Under the pieces are notes generated by a model. It did not search any database. It saw only the letters and a program-made list of their open reading frames with translations, and was not told the origin of the DNA. DNA of 64,000 nucleotides from Blastomussa wellsi (taxonomy: Eukaryota > Cnidaria > Anthozoa > Scleractinia > Plerogyridae), in assembly GCA_947652115.1 (NCBI GenBank), contig OX393568.1:11007447-11071446 (forward strand), in the 5' to 3' direction. This document shows positions 22,385-33,054 of the stretch, in pieces. The first letter of the stretch is position 1. The number at the start of each line of letters is the position of its first letter. The translations under genes and the position numbers were made by a program.

Positions 22385-22539
22385 TTAACTGTGTTAAGGC
22401 ACCATAGGTTAACAATATATTTTCTGGCAAGCACTTATTGCCAAATGCGGGTTCATGGAAATCTTAATTAAAAAAGCAGCTTTGTGTACCTAGATGTCCA
22501 ACGTCTGTCACTTACAACATGTTTCTTCTCCTGACTAAA

Positions 22540-22692
22540 TCAATGTTCCAGGAATGATGGCTGTTTGCCATCATTGCTCTTGATTTTAATATGGAATTCC
22601 TTAATACAGTTTTCCAAAGCCTGTTTGTTTCCAGCGAAGTACGCACTAATTGCATTTTGGAAGAGTAACAACTGCTTATGCATCACTTTCAC
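22540..22692 (-). CDS. ARFIP: Arfaptin, last coding exon
   Basis: Terminal exon of the arfaptin gene. The acceptor CTTCAACAG ends at 22693, then the frame reads VKVMHKQLLLFQNAISAYF, AGNKQALENCIKEFHIKI and ..PSFLEH, with a TGA at 22540-22542. It is phase 0, exactly what the donor after FLEENK at 30980 needs. These residues are the C-terminal helix of the AH/BAR domain. In human arfaptins the segment after LKFLEENK is closely similar. The downstream 3' flank 22389-22539 shows no canonical AATAAA and soon meets a TTAA element, so the 3' end is not located. Confidence 0.88.
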   Translation of the reverse strand: MKVMHKQLLLFQNAISAYFAGNKQALENCIKEFHIKIKSNDGKQPSFLEH

Positions 22693-23626
22693 CTGTTGAA
22701 GAAAAAAAAGCCAGGATTATAGGATGCCATACGACGCCACTGTTGCTTGCTACAGATTGCTACAGATGAAGGCATTTTAATGTGCAATCTTGCCTTTGGC
22801 TCCATAGTTAATGTCGGTGCACTTGTCCATGACTAACAATGGGTCACTTCAGCTTTTATACAATGGCCATAAAACTTTGAGAAAACTTAAACCTATCATT
22901 TAATAATATGATGAGGACCGGACAAAATTATTTTTAATAATATTTGAGTTTAACTGGACCCCACGTTTTGAAGAAATCACATCCAGTTAGTGTGACTACT
23001 TCAACAAAGCCAGTGCTCCTGACAATTCCTGACCAATCAAAATTGACTTCCTTTTATGGTTTGCTCCCCCGCATGGGCTTCAAGATGCACGCAAACCTTG
23101 CAAGAGAATTTAGGAAAAACTTTACCTTGTTTAGGTAAATTTTGATGACAGAGATAACATGAAACCCTTGTGAAAGGCCTAGGAAAACTCTAGTTCATTT
23201 GGTGCTCGACAATAGCCAATAGCCAACAGATATAGTGCATTCAGATGCAAAATCTGTAGTACAGATTTACTGAAATTCAAAATACTGAAAACATTATACA
23301 GCTTCACAAAAAGCCGACAGGAAATATCGGAAATTTTTATATTTGAATCGTCCAAACACTGCGACAAGTGAACACAATTTTGAAAGGCTTGTGTGAAAAG
23401 GGCGCTCAAATTTGGCGTTATTAGGGGATTGCGTTACACTTGTCCCCACTAACGCCTGCTTAACCGAGGCCAACATTCCTTTCCGCCGCTTAGCCAAACA
23501 GATTTTACCAACTAAAATCTCCACGACGCCTCTCCCGCTGAGAGACACGCGATGAGTTTAAACCTGCCAAAGACGATTGATTTTGCTCCAAGTCAGAGAT
23601 TTCTCTGGTAAATTAGTTAACAGACT
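22693..23626. other. Arfaptin intron 2, 3' part
   Basis: Intronic; the whole intron is 22693-30979 on the minus strand. No element end was recognised in this part. Short open frames (23179-23548) show no domain I know. Confidence 0.6.
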
Positions 23627-23764
23627 TTCACCAGTCTATTAACTAATTATTTTAGTTTTACCCCATTCTCTTACAAACCTGGCTTTAACAGGACCTTCAC
23701 CAGTCTATTAACTAATTATTTTAGTTTTACCCCATTCTCTTACAAACTTGGCTTAATCAGGACC
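23627..23764. repeat. 69-bp tandem duplication
   Basis: TTCACCAGTCTATTAACTAA.. starts at 23627 and again at 23696 with only a few differences, so this is a recent local duplication in arfaptin intron 2. Confidence 0.9.
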
Positions 23765-23929
23765 CCAGTTGACAGAACATACAAGATCAACAACACGTGG
23801 GTAGGCTTTCATGAGGATATCAAGAAATTGTTATTAATCTTACGTATAACTCTTTTCCCCAGTAATATTGAAAGGGGACAGACCACAATGTTGGCTCCTG
23901 TAAAAAATATCTAAACGTTGACAGGGTCA

Positions 23930-24258
23930 TTAGGCAGTATATCACAAAAACTCAGACACTTCCGAACATCTCTGCCGGTCCTCCCGCTAATTCTACACAT
24001 TTTTTCAAATTACCTTATGTAATTGCCCTTTGCTACTGTAGCAAGTAAACTACTTAAACGTTATTGTAACAATCTTGACGTTAAGCTAGCCTTTTCTTCC
24101 TTCAAGATCCATAACATGTTTAGTGTGAAGGACCCCGTGCCTGCTGAACTTCATTCGAATGTTGTCTACAAGTTTACCTGTGCAAGCTGGAATTCTTGCT
24201 ATGTCGGCGAAACTAGCCCACACCTCTCGACACGCATTCGCGAACACTTAAAGTGTAT
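23930..24258 (+). mobile_element. Penelope-like element fragment (linker and start of GIY-YIG)
   Basis: LLKRYCNNLDVKLAFSSFK, then FSVKDPVPAELHSNVVYKFT, CASWNSCYVGETSPHLSTRI and REHL: the linker and first half of the GIY-YIG nuclease. It ends abruptly at about 24258 in unrelated AT-rich DNA. The second Cys of the usual CxxC is Trp here. Frame is broken upstream of 24023. Confidence 0.8.
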
Positions 24259-24479
24259 ATGACATGAAAAAAATTTTCTTTTTATTTGAAAGGCCTTTTA
24301 AAATTCAGAAGAATGGTTTTTCTTTTTTCAAAAAGAGCTGACGAGGACGATGTTAATGCCAAGTCCAGATGAGTGTAAAAAGTATTCATGAAATAAAATA
24401 CTCAGTTCCTTTCAAATACTTGTACCCAGTTTATCCAGTCTACCGGTTTCCAAGATGTAAGTTTGGTCACGTGCATTAG

Positions 24480-24565
24480 CTTAGTGTGGGACTTAATACT
24501 TCGTATAAGCCCACACAAAAGACCCTCTGGTCACAGCGGTTACGAACCCCACTTCCACTTGGCTT
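24480..24565 (-). repeat. Dispersed repeat, also at 28960-29015 inverted
   Basis: CTCTGGTCACAGCGGTTACG and CCCCACTTCCA match the reverse complement of about 28970-29012. Nature unknown. The rest of 24259-24857 is AT-rich, with two TTAATTTAATTGCATTACA-type copies near 24810-24848. Confidence 0.6.
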
Positions 24566-24859
24566 TCGTACTTAGTGCCAGACCTTTCCGTGTGAAAACG
24601 ATCTAACACAGATTGCCATTGGTTGAACTACTGCAGAGCACCGCAGGAGCATTCAAACTGGTTTTTTGACTCGAGCAATGCATATATCACATTGGATATT
24701 GTTGTGAGATTCTCAACCCAAGACATGCTCAGGAAAAATTCCTGCTTCATTTTATTAAGCGAAAGATCAGTGTTTGTGGTCTGCAAGATTTTAATTCCTG
24801 TCAAAAGTTAATTTAATTGCATTACAAAGTTAATTTAATTTGCATTACATATTTGAATA

Positions 24860-26862
24860 CCGTATTTACCCGTGTATAATGCGCGCCCATGTATAATACG
24901 CACCCTTATTTTTGATCACTTTTTCAAAAAAAAAAGAAAATAAAACAAAGGTAAATGATTCAAACTACAACTTTTTTTATTTAATAAACTAGAACTTGAA
25001 AATATTCTCCTAGGTATTTACAACAACATCTTAAACTATTTTTAACTTAACTAAAGGTACAAATCAACGAACGTACCGAGCATGTAAAGTTTACCGGTGT
25101 ATAAACAGTTTACTCGTTAAAAAGTGTCAAAAACCTACAATGTTTTTACTAAATAAAACCGACATTTACAACTTATTTTACTATAGCAGCAATTCATAAA
25201 TGTATAAATCTTTTAGCCTGAATATGTCTACTCACAGAATAGTGCCGGAACGTTCTGGTAGCTCGTATCAGTGTTCAGTGTCTTTACACAACGAAACCTT
25301 CAAACTCCGACTCAGAGTCCGAAGCAAACAAGTTTTCGATAAACGAATCGTTAAGTTCATCAGTGTCCTCGGCTGAATTATAAACTAAGTCATCTTCTGA
25401 TCCATCCAAATTGTTTGTGATCCCGCATTTCAGGAAAGAGGCAGTGAACATTTCTGTTGGAATGTCATTCCACGCTTTGGAAATCCACGAACAAATCAGT
25501 TCCGCTGAAGGCTTCTTTTGTCGTCCACTGGCAGTAAATTCGTGAATTCCATCGGCCATCCACTGCATCCATTGCTTTCGGACTCCATCTTTAAACGGTT
25601 TGTTCAAAGATACGTCGAGTGGCTGAAGAAGTGATGTTAATCCGCCAGGAATAACAGCAAGTTCAGTGTTCTCACGTTTGAACGACGCTTTCACGCTCTC
25701 TGTCACGTGAGCTTCGAACGAGTCAAAAACAAGCAGGCTTTTTCTCCTTCCCAGGCCACCGCTCCGCGAACACCACGCTACTTTCATCTGCGCTGAATCC
25801 ATCCATCCTTTCTCCTGTGCAGAAACAACGACGCCGTGTGTGTTGTTAATTTTAGGAATAGTTTTCCTCTTGAAGATAACCATCGGTTTAAGTTTTGAAC
25901 CATCGCCACAGCACGCCAGTACGACTGTCACTCGATTCTTTTCATTACCCGTGGTGCGGATTTTGATGGTTTTCTCGCCCGTGTTGTTGATCGTACGGTT
26001 TGGTGGCATGTCAAATGTTAGTGGAGTTTCATCCATGTTAGCGATGAGATGTAATGGGTAGTTGTGTCCTTTACGGCGATCAATGATGAAGCGATGAAAT
26101 CGTACGATCTTCTCCTCGTAATCGTCTGGCAGACGCTGTGCTAAGGTTGTTTTCTGTCGAAGTGACAGACCGTTCCTCTTCATAAAGCGTTGGCACCAGT
26201 GATTTCCAGCTTTGAAATGTCCTTCGGGAATCCCGTACTTCCCGTCCTTAGCAAGTTCGAGGGCTTTCAGTCGAACAAGCGATGGCAGAATGGCAAGCCC
26301 GTTGTTTCGTTTCTCAGTTATCCAGGCCAGTAGATCGACCTCCAACTCCGGCCATGCAGCTTTCTTTCCTCGGTTCGCACGCTTCAGTCGAGGCATCTTC
26401 TCGAGGTTTTCTTTGCTTTTTCGCCACAGCCTGACATTACTTTCGGAAATGCCAAACTCCCGTTCTGCAGCACGATTGCCATTTTGCTCTGCAAACTGGA
26501 TGATTCTTAATTTGTCGGACACAGTGTAGCTTTGACGTTTCGCGGTAAGTTTCGTAGCCATGTTGAAGTTGTGATCGGTCAAGTGACAATCTCACATGTT
26601 GTTTTCCTCGAACAGCTGTTTCTTAAATAGTCAGTTAATTTAATTCAAGGATCGAAATTGACAGCTTTTTATTGGTAGTTTATTTCACGGAGTTTATTAA
26701 AAGCCAATTACAACGAAGCTTTTGTGTTGTTTTGTTTTCTCGTTTATCATTCATATGCTAATGAGAACATGACCAAACAATGGGTTCCGTGTATAATACG
26801 CACCGCAAATTTTATGGTCATTTTCACGTAAAAAAGTGCGCATTATACACGGGTAAATACGG
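24860..26862. mobile_element. Complete pogo/Tigger-like DNA transposon
   Basis: Terminal inverted repeats of about 26 bp begin CCGTATTTACCCGTGTATAA at 24860 and end at 26862, flanked by TA on both sides (24858-24859, 26863-26864), the Tc1/mariner-pogo target. Each end also holds a second GTGTATAATACGCACC-type copy just inside, possibly transposase sites. 2,003 bp, with one intact minus-strand transposase. The best preserved element in the window; lies in arfaptin intron 2. Confidence 0.93.
25284..26582 (-). CDS. Pogo-like DDE transposase, open
   Basis: Transposase of the pogo group (DDE_1 family). 432 residues with no stop or frameshift. The N-terminal helix-turn-helix YTVSDKLRIIQFAEQNGNRA at about 19-60 resembles the Brinker/CENP-B DNA-binding fold. 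A second CENP-B-type HTH is at about 75-145 (LLAWITEKRNNGLAI..WCQRFMKRNGLSLR). The catalytic domain has Asp in IANMDETPL (about 184), Asp in LLVFDSFEAHV and Asp in LLQPLDVSLNKPFK, i.e. a DDD triad. The C-terminus is acidic (DSESEFEGF). Met8 (MATKL) is an equally likely start. Either could make a functional enzyme as far as sequence shows. Confidence 0.9.
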   Translation of the reverse strand: MTDHNFNMATKLTAKRQSYTVSDKLRIIQFAEQNGNRAAEREFGISESNVRLWRKSKENLEKMPRLKRANRGKKAAWPELEVDLLAWITEKRNNGLAILPSLVRLKALELAKDGKYGIPEGHFKAGNHWCQRFMKRNGLSLRQKTTLAQRLPDDYEEKIVRFHRFIIDRRKGHNYPLHLIANMDETPLTFDMPPNRTINNTGEKTIKIRTTGNEKNRVTVVLACCGDGSKLKPMVIFKRKTIPKINNTHGVVVSAQEKGWMDSAQMKVAWCSRSGGLGRRKSLLVFDSFEAHVTESVKASFKRENTELAVIPGGLTSLLQPLDVSLNKPFKDGVRKQWMQWMADGIHEFTASGRQKKPSAELICSWISKAWNDIPTEMFTASFLKCGITNNLDGSEDDLVYNSAEDTDELNDSFIENLFASDSESEFEGFVV

Positions 26863-26881
26863 TAGTCAACACAAACGTTTT

Positions 26882-28557
26882 GGGTGTCTCGAAAACTCAG
26901 ACCTCAGACCCTAAAAATTCAGACCCCCTGGTGTCTCGAAAACTCAGACCTTCCGGGTGTCTCAAACTCTGACCCTAAAAACTCAGACCCCCGGGTGCTC
27001 GAAAACTCAGACCCCCGGGTGCTCGAAAACTCAGACCCTAAAAACTCAGACCTCTGGGTGTCTCGAAAACTCAGACCCTTAAATATAAAAATTCAAACAT
27101 ATCTACACTCTTGCCGTAATGGATCTGCAGTGGTTAGATACCTGCACGTTTGTATCGATTCGTTTTACAATAAAAGACAAGTTTATCTGCAATGTGTTTA
27201 CTAAGCGCGAGGTGCGTTGCACACAATAGTCTAGTGTCACGCTTCGCAACCGGATATAACCTAACGTGGGTCCTTGTACAAGTTGTACGACAAATTCTCT
27301 CAGACTATGAACCTTCTTATCGATACTCTTATCGTCGCTGAACGGCACAAAATCAAAACACGCATACTGCAGCATAAGAGCAACATTCTAGCCTCTAATA
27401 AATTCTACCTGGTTGAGGACACCATCATCGATAACTTCTTCGCATCAACTATACCGCACAAGGGGTGTCTGGCCTTCATGACAACACCGAACGAACCGTG
27501 TCCAAGGTAAATCGGTTATCTTCTGAGCAATTGCCTTATTGGTAATAAAAGGCAACTTAAAAGCCATGGTGAAACCGGAGCGAGTAAAATCTGATTTATT
27601 TGATCGCCATGCTTGACCGAAGCGCCACATGATAATTATTTACAAGTGGTGCGAAAACACATCACTAAAACTAAATGATTAATAATGAATAGACCTAGGA
27701 GAAGCGTTTTCTTTTTCTGGAGAAAAACAACAAAAAAATGTGTGTAACAAGTAGTGCTGCTCTCTGGGGTCTTTGTTGTTTAAAATTCAGAATAGTTTGC
27801 CACGAGGATAATTGGTCACGAGAATTTGTCGTACAACTTGCACAAGTACTCCCATTAGGTTATATCCTGTTGTGATACTAGCCTATTGTGAAACCATCAC
27901 GCAACACACCTCGCGCTAAACACATTGTGGATAAATTTGTCTTTTATTGAATGACGAATCGATACAAACGTGTAGGTATCTAACTGCCGCAGATCCATTG
28001 CGGCAAGAGTGTAAATATGTTCGAGTTTTTAGGATCTGAGTTTGAGACACCCGGCGGATCTGAGTTTTCAAGACAACCGGGGGTATGAGTTTTCGAGACA
28101 CCCAGGGGTCTGAGTTTTCGAGACACCCGGGGGTCTGAGTTTTCGAGACATCCAGAGGTCTGAGTTTTTAGGGTCTGAGTTTGAGACACCCGGGGGTCTG
28201 ATTTTTGAGGGTCTGAGTTTGAGACACCCGGCAGATCTGAGTTTTCAAGACAACTGGGGGTATGAGTTTTCGAGACACCCAGGGGTCTGAGTTTTCGAGA
28301 CACCTGAGGGTCTGAGTTTTTGAGACATCCAGAGGTCTGAGTTTTTACGGTCTGAGTTTGAGACACCCGGCGGATCTGAGTTTTCAAGACAACTGGGGGT
28401 ATGAGTTTTCGAGACACCCAGGGGTCTGAGTTTTCGAGACACCTGGGGGTCTGAGTTTTCGAGACATCCAGAGGTCTGAGTTTTTAGGGTCTGACTTTTA
28501 GAGACACCCGGGGGTCTGAGTTTTTAGGGTCTGAGGTCTGAGTTTTCGAGACACCCC
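26882..28557. mobile_element. Non-autonomous transposon with minisatellite terminal inverted repeats
   Basis: AAACGTTTT at 26873-26881 and again at 28558-28566 looks like a 9-bp target duplication. The ends are GGGTGTCTCG.. and ..CGAGACACCC. Left terminal region 26882-27080 is an array of about 22-bp units (GTGTCTCGAAAACTCAGACC); the right region 28022-28557 is the same array inverted. Inner arms 27086-27295 and 27820-28020 are also inverted copies. Long inverted repeats with a 9-bp duplication suggest a Mutator-like (MULE) origin, but no transposase is present. Open frames in the arrays are translations of the minisatellite. Confidence 0.75.
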
Positions 28558-28567
28558 AAACGTTTTA

Positions 28568-29094
28568 GCTATCCTGAAACTGCCGTCATGGTAGTTATAT
28601 ATCCCTTCATTTAACAAATTTGCATACCAAAAGCGTCTATATGTAATAGCTTTGCTTTCAAAAGCGATTATTCCCGAAGCATGAAAGAGACTTCACTGTG
28701 GGATGTTGTCGGCAAATTCTTTGACACCTTTCAATCCTTTCCGTGGATTTTTCACGCTGCATTTTTTCCAAGTCACTCTCGAAGGGACTTTCAAAATTGT
28801 TCACTTCTTCTCTTTGACGTTTCACGTACAAAATGGAAGATTAAACGGAGTATGTGATCTCTCAAACACAAGATCGATCCTCATCAACTTGACCATATGA
28901 CATGTCAAATTTAATACAAAAGGAAACAGACACCACACAAAACTGGTTTTGTGTGCTATCTTATTTCGAAATAGCATGGAAGTGAGGTTTGTAACCGCTG
29001 TGACCAGAGGGGTTTTTGCGTGAATCGATCACGGCTTTGCCGCTCAGTGATAGCGCCTTCGAAACAAAAGAAAACCCTCTGGCACCCATGGTAA
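28568..29094. other. Arfaptin intron 2, no gene seen
   Basis: Contains the inverted partner (about 28960-29015) of the repeat at 24480-24565. Nothing else recognised. Confidence 0.5.
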
Positions 29095-29270
29095 CCAAAT
29101 TCAAATCACTCACACCAAATTTCAAATCACTCACACCAAATTCAAATCACTCACCAAATTTCAAAACACTCGCACCAAATTCAAATGACTCGCACCAAAT
29201 TCAACTGACTCGCACTAAATTCAAATGACTCACACCAAACTTAAATCTTCACACCAAATTCAAATCTTAG
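29095..29270. repeat. Minisatellite, ~18-20-bp units
   Basis: About nine units of CACCAAATTCAAATCACTCA with point changes and small indels. Confidence 0.9.
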
Positions 29271-29661
29271 TTCCTAGAACCCGCGTTAAAGATTGGTCAG
29301 CGGCTAAGATCACTCAACGACTGAGTGCCTGGCATCATTGCAATAGGACGTTCCGAAATTGCGCAGGGAACTGGGGCGAGATTCAACTTTTAACCAATCG
29401 ATAAATTGACACCACCACACAAAAGATTACGTTGAAAATGGTCATCTGACCAAGTTTGAAGCTTTTAGGTTGAAAAGAGATCAAGTTTCGGACTTTGAAA
29501 CATGGCTTAAAATCCATACAAACGTCTATAATTTTGACACAGTGTCCCCCAAAACTATACAAACTCTTAAAATTTTTATCAGATTTGTGACAACTGTAAA
29601 ATGCTGTCATGGAACTACTATTTGAAAGAAACTGAGAAGAAAATCACTATGATTGCCCATG

Positions 29662-29895
29662 TTTACAGTCTTTCCCGTAAAACCGTGAACACCAGAAATA
29701 TTTATGGAATGTTATTGTCTTACAAAGAAAAAGGCAATCAGATGTGAGAAAACTAAACCGCAAACAGCAATGGTCATTGGTTTGTGGCTTTGAGGTTTGT
29801 TTGCGTGTTCTGAACTTTGCTGCGATTGGTCACTATACAATAAACATTCCAGAAATTTTTTGCTGGTGTTCACAGTTTTATGGGAAAGACTGTAA
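29662..29895. mobile_element. Foldback/MITE-like inverted repeat
   Basis: Arms of about 55 bp: TTACAGTCTTTCCCGTAAAA.. at 29662-29716 and the complement at 29841-29895 (..TTATGGGAAAGACTGTAA), with about 125 bp between. Non-coding. Flanking interval 29271-29661 has no feature I recognise. Confidence 0.75.
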
Positions 29896-30977
29896 GAGTA
29901 TCGTGGAAATCATAAAAAATTTAAGAGCTTACTGTAGCATGCGAGCAGGCTACGGCTAGACAGGGGTGGGTCGGGAACGGTTGGGCATCACAGCCTACAG
30001 ACAAAGGTTTCATGCCGCTGTGCTCTGCACGAGACTCTAGTGCCAGTTCTCATTGGTCAGATCCAGGAGGTTGACAGGTTTGATTGACTCTACATTTTGC
30101 CGACCCGATTCCATCAAAATTTGCATATAGCTGAAAATCGTTTTTTGTAAACATGGAATCTTCTGGCAATTTATTAGTGGTTTACAGATCCATTTCAAGA
30201 ACATTTATTAGCCTTTCGCTGAGGAATTTGGTATACGTCTCGCTTCGTATTTCCGTGGCGAAACTCTCATGTTAATTTGCTTCACTGAATGTATAACTCC
30301 AGCCGGCAAACCGAACGAAGTGCCGAAAATGCACTAAGTCTAGCAAACTATCAACTGCCTGCCGGCTCATGCAGTGACTTGTAAGGATGGAAACTGAATG
30401 CGCAAGACAAACAGCTTATACACATGGCATACAACTCAGGTTGGAATAATCTCTTCTAGCGAGGCTCGAAATCCCGCTTGAGCCAACATAATGCTTTCAC
30501 CAGGGACAACAATTCCTTATTTTTGGAAATGTTGAAGATCGGTGGCCAGGTTATTCTTTTAGAATTCTGAGAATTACAGGTTAATGGCTTTTTACAAAAT
30601 CAGGAAATCAAAGAGCTGGAGTAAACTCGGAATAAAGTTTTACATTTTCGTGCGAATCTATTTACATTCCAATGCAGAGATTCCAATGCCTCCAGGAGTA
30701 GTTAATGACATGCGCTGAAAGATAATTGACAGCTTAAATTACAAGGGGGAAGAATGGCGGCTTGAACCCTTTGTCAACGGTCTCCACTGTTCCCTACCCA
30801 CCAAGACCCACCCCCGGAGCCTGTTCACAGGCTATGGTTACCGACACTCAAATTTCAGTTGCACTGGCAACCAGCAAGTCACAGTTTCGGACCCTGAGTA
30901 TGGACCAACATTAGTAGTACATAAATCAGGTAGTTTCTGGAAAACAGAGAATGATGATGAGAAAACATTTATTCTAT
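29896..30977. other. Arfaptin intron 2, 5' part, no gene seen
   Basis: Mixed-composition DNA between the foldback element and the arfaptin exon. No coding frame or element end recognised. Confidence 0.5.
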
Positions 30978-30979
30978 AC

Positions 30980-31674
30980 CTTGTTTTCCTCTAAAAATCT
31001 GAGTTTGATTGCTAGGTCACCGCGAAGCCTGTCAAATTTCTCTTTCTGGACATCAAATTGTTGTTTAGCCTCTTCAGCTTTTACAGCTGTTGTCGCCGTT
31101 CTTGGTCCAGCTTGGGTAGACTCTAGGTCTGTTCTGTAGGCATCATACTCTATTCTGGCAGATTCATAAGCTTTCACTGTAATGATAGAATCTTCCATGG
31201 TCTTATGCACTAGAGTGTTCAGGTTGGATGTAAAAAAGTTAAGTGCCCCAAGAAGAACCTCTCCATTCTTGACCAATGACCTTTGAGACTCTGCATTGTA
31301 GTTGAACTCATCCTGCAATTCTGGGGATTTCATCCCCAAATCTGCAAAGGCATCAGCAAGACCTCTTTGACTTTGGACCATACTATGAAAATGATTTGTC
31401 ATCTGCTTTGCAAGCTTCAAGACATAAATATACTTAACTTGTGTTTCTTTTAGCAATATAATTTGCCCTTCAAGTTCAGTATCGACAGTTCTTGTACCTT
31501 TACCAAACCTTTCAGAAAGATATTGCCTGGTATACTTGTATGTTGAGATGCCCCATTTCTTTATGTGATCTATTTTCTGAGCAGTTCCTGGTCGAACAAT
31601 GGCTTGAGAAGCTGGGTGACCATTTTGATATGTCCCTTCAGTTGTCTGCCACGACACTGGTGATGAGGAAGGCC
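30980..31674 (-). CDS. ARFIP: Arfaptin, main exon (AH/BAR domain)
   Basis: Arfaptins bind Arf/Arl1 and Rac GTPases and curved Golgi membranes through a dimeric AH/BAR domain. This 695-bp exon carries most of it: [33 protein letters not shown], then [54 protein letters not shown] and [16 protein letters not shown]. These match the landmarks of vertebrate arfaptins almost phrase for phrase. The acceptor AATCTAAACAG ends at 31675 and the donor AAG/GTATAG starts at 30979. Real splice sites on both sides rule out a processed copy. It starts with two bases completing a codon, which fits the donor phase of the exon at 55087. No stop or frameshift. Confidence 0.95.
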
Positions 31675-31769
31675 CTGTTTAGATTAAATGAGTTACAATG
31701 TATAATGAAACATTGACAACCTTCAAAACAATAACAGGAGTGCTCAAACACTACCAGGGCATGTTGTAT

Positions 31770-32230
31770 GGCATTCAACAATGCTGCATATGATCATTCA
31801 ATTACAACAATCAAATACAGCACATTCAATTGCAACATACATGATGGCTGTTCAAAACACACTCGTAGCATTCAATCCACCAAGTTAAACAATCAAGTCA
31901 GGCATTCAATATCCACTTACAACATTTGGAAATCCACTTCAAACAAGCGTTTATTCAATTCCAAAGTTCATTTCGGACATTCAACATTCAATTCGAAGAT
32001 TCCATTAAAACATTTGATAATTTATTCGATCCAAACATTCACTTCAAAAGTTCAATTTGAATATTAAATCCAAACATTCAATTCGAACATTCAATCCAAA
32101 CATTCAATTCGAACATTCAATCCAAACAATAATGCAATTAGAACAGTCAACTTGAACATTCAATCCAAACAATAATGCAATTAGAACAGTCGACTCGAAC
32201 ATTCAAATCCAAACATTCAATTTGATCCAA
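31770..32230. repeat. Minisatellite-like array, CATTCAATTCGAA units
   Basis: Irregular array of about 13- and 26-bp units such as AACATTCAATCCAAACATTC, just upstream of the arfaptin exon in intron 1. Units become more regular after 32050. Confidence 0.85.
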
Positions 32231-33054
32231 ATTTGGACATTCTTGTTTCAAGGGTCATCCGACAAACATCCAGGACGTTGGCATTTGAATGGCAGGAAAA
32301 GTACAAGTTCAGGTACAGGGGTTGCACTTGTACTGTGTGTGGCTATATGTGTGGCTTTAAAATACTACATTTTTTTCACAGAGCGCGAGTGGGCAGAATT
32401 CAACGAATCGTGCGATCTGATTGGTTCCGGAAGCGGGTGGAATTTTCTCATCTGGCCTGCTCACGGCAAGTTCCTTACCGCTCATGGCAATTGATGCCAA
32501 AATTTTGCAGCGAGACGAGTTTTGCTCACAAAAAAAAAATCAATGTAGTTGCTCACCAACCTTGGTAAATTAAAATTAGCAGTGGAATTAAAGGCCTTGA
32601 GGTTCTCCAAAAGGCGATTATTCATTTTCTTTACAGAATCAAGTTATAGTTCATGGCCGTTTGTCGATTGTTGTTTGTTTGTTCACACTGATTTTCATAC
32701 CAGTTGTGATTCGCTGCAAGTTGCCAGTTAGCATTTAAAACGCTGTGTTTCTATTGTCAAAACCGATCTTCATTTTCTGCTCTTCAAGAAGGGGTCTTAA
32801 GACTTACTACAAACATACAAGAAGTCCGCCGAGTTTCTCTTTCGAAATTTGCTAACTGTCTATCGAAATAAATGCTGTTAGAGGAGTAAATGCAAATGTC
32901 TGTAGCTAGAAAATGTGTCTTAAAGTGCTTTTTATTCAGATGACGAGGCTTGAAAAATGTCGACACAAGCCGCAATCAGATCAAAGAATTTCCATGGATA
33001 AGACTTATTTTTATCCAGTTTTTATAATCTGTTTTGGTGCTACATTTGTGCTTT
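32231..33054. other. Arfaptin intron 1, possible dispersed repeat
   Basis: 32231-32520 has higher GC and an open frame without known domain; it looks like repeat rather than gene. 32521-33054 shows nothing recognised. Confidence 0.35.

Noticed and set aside
23179..23548. Minus-strand gene near the last arfaptin exon
   Set aside because: Two overlapping frames without known motifs in arfaptin intron 2; most likely repeat-derived.
25840..26529. Plus-strand open frames opposite the pogo transposase
   Set aside because: Antisense shadows of a well-supported DDE transposase.
27916..28442. Long open frames with repeated SRKLRPLGVSKT-type units
   Set aside because: Translation of the 22-bp minisatellite in the element's right inverted repeat; no protein expected.
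26882..29270. CRISPR-like repeat arrays
   Set aside because: Units are contiguous minisatellites without unique spacers, in a eukaryotic intron.
30980..31674. Arfaptin exon as a processed pseudogene
   Set aside because: It has an acceptor and a donor at the exact homology edges, no stop, and its continuation is found at 22692 behind another acceptor.
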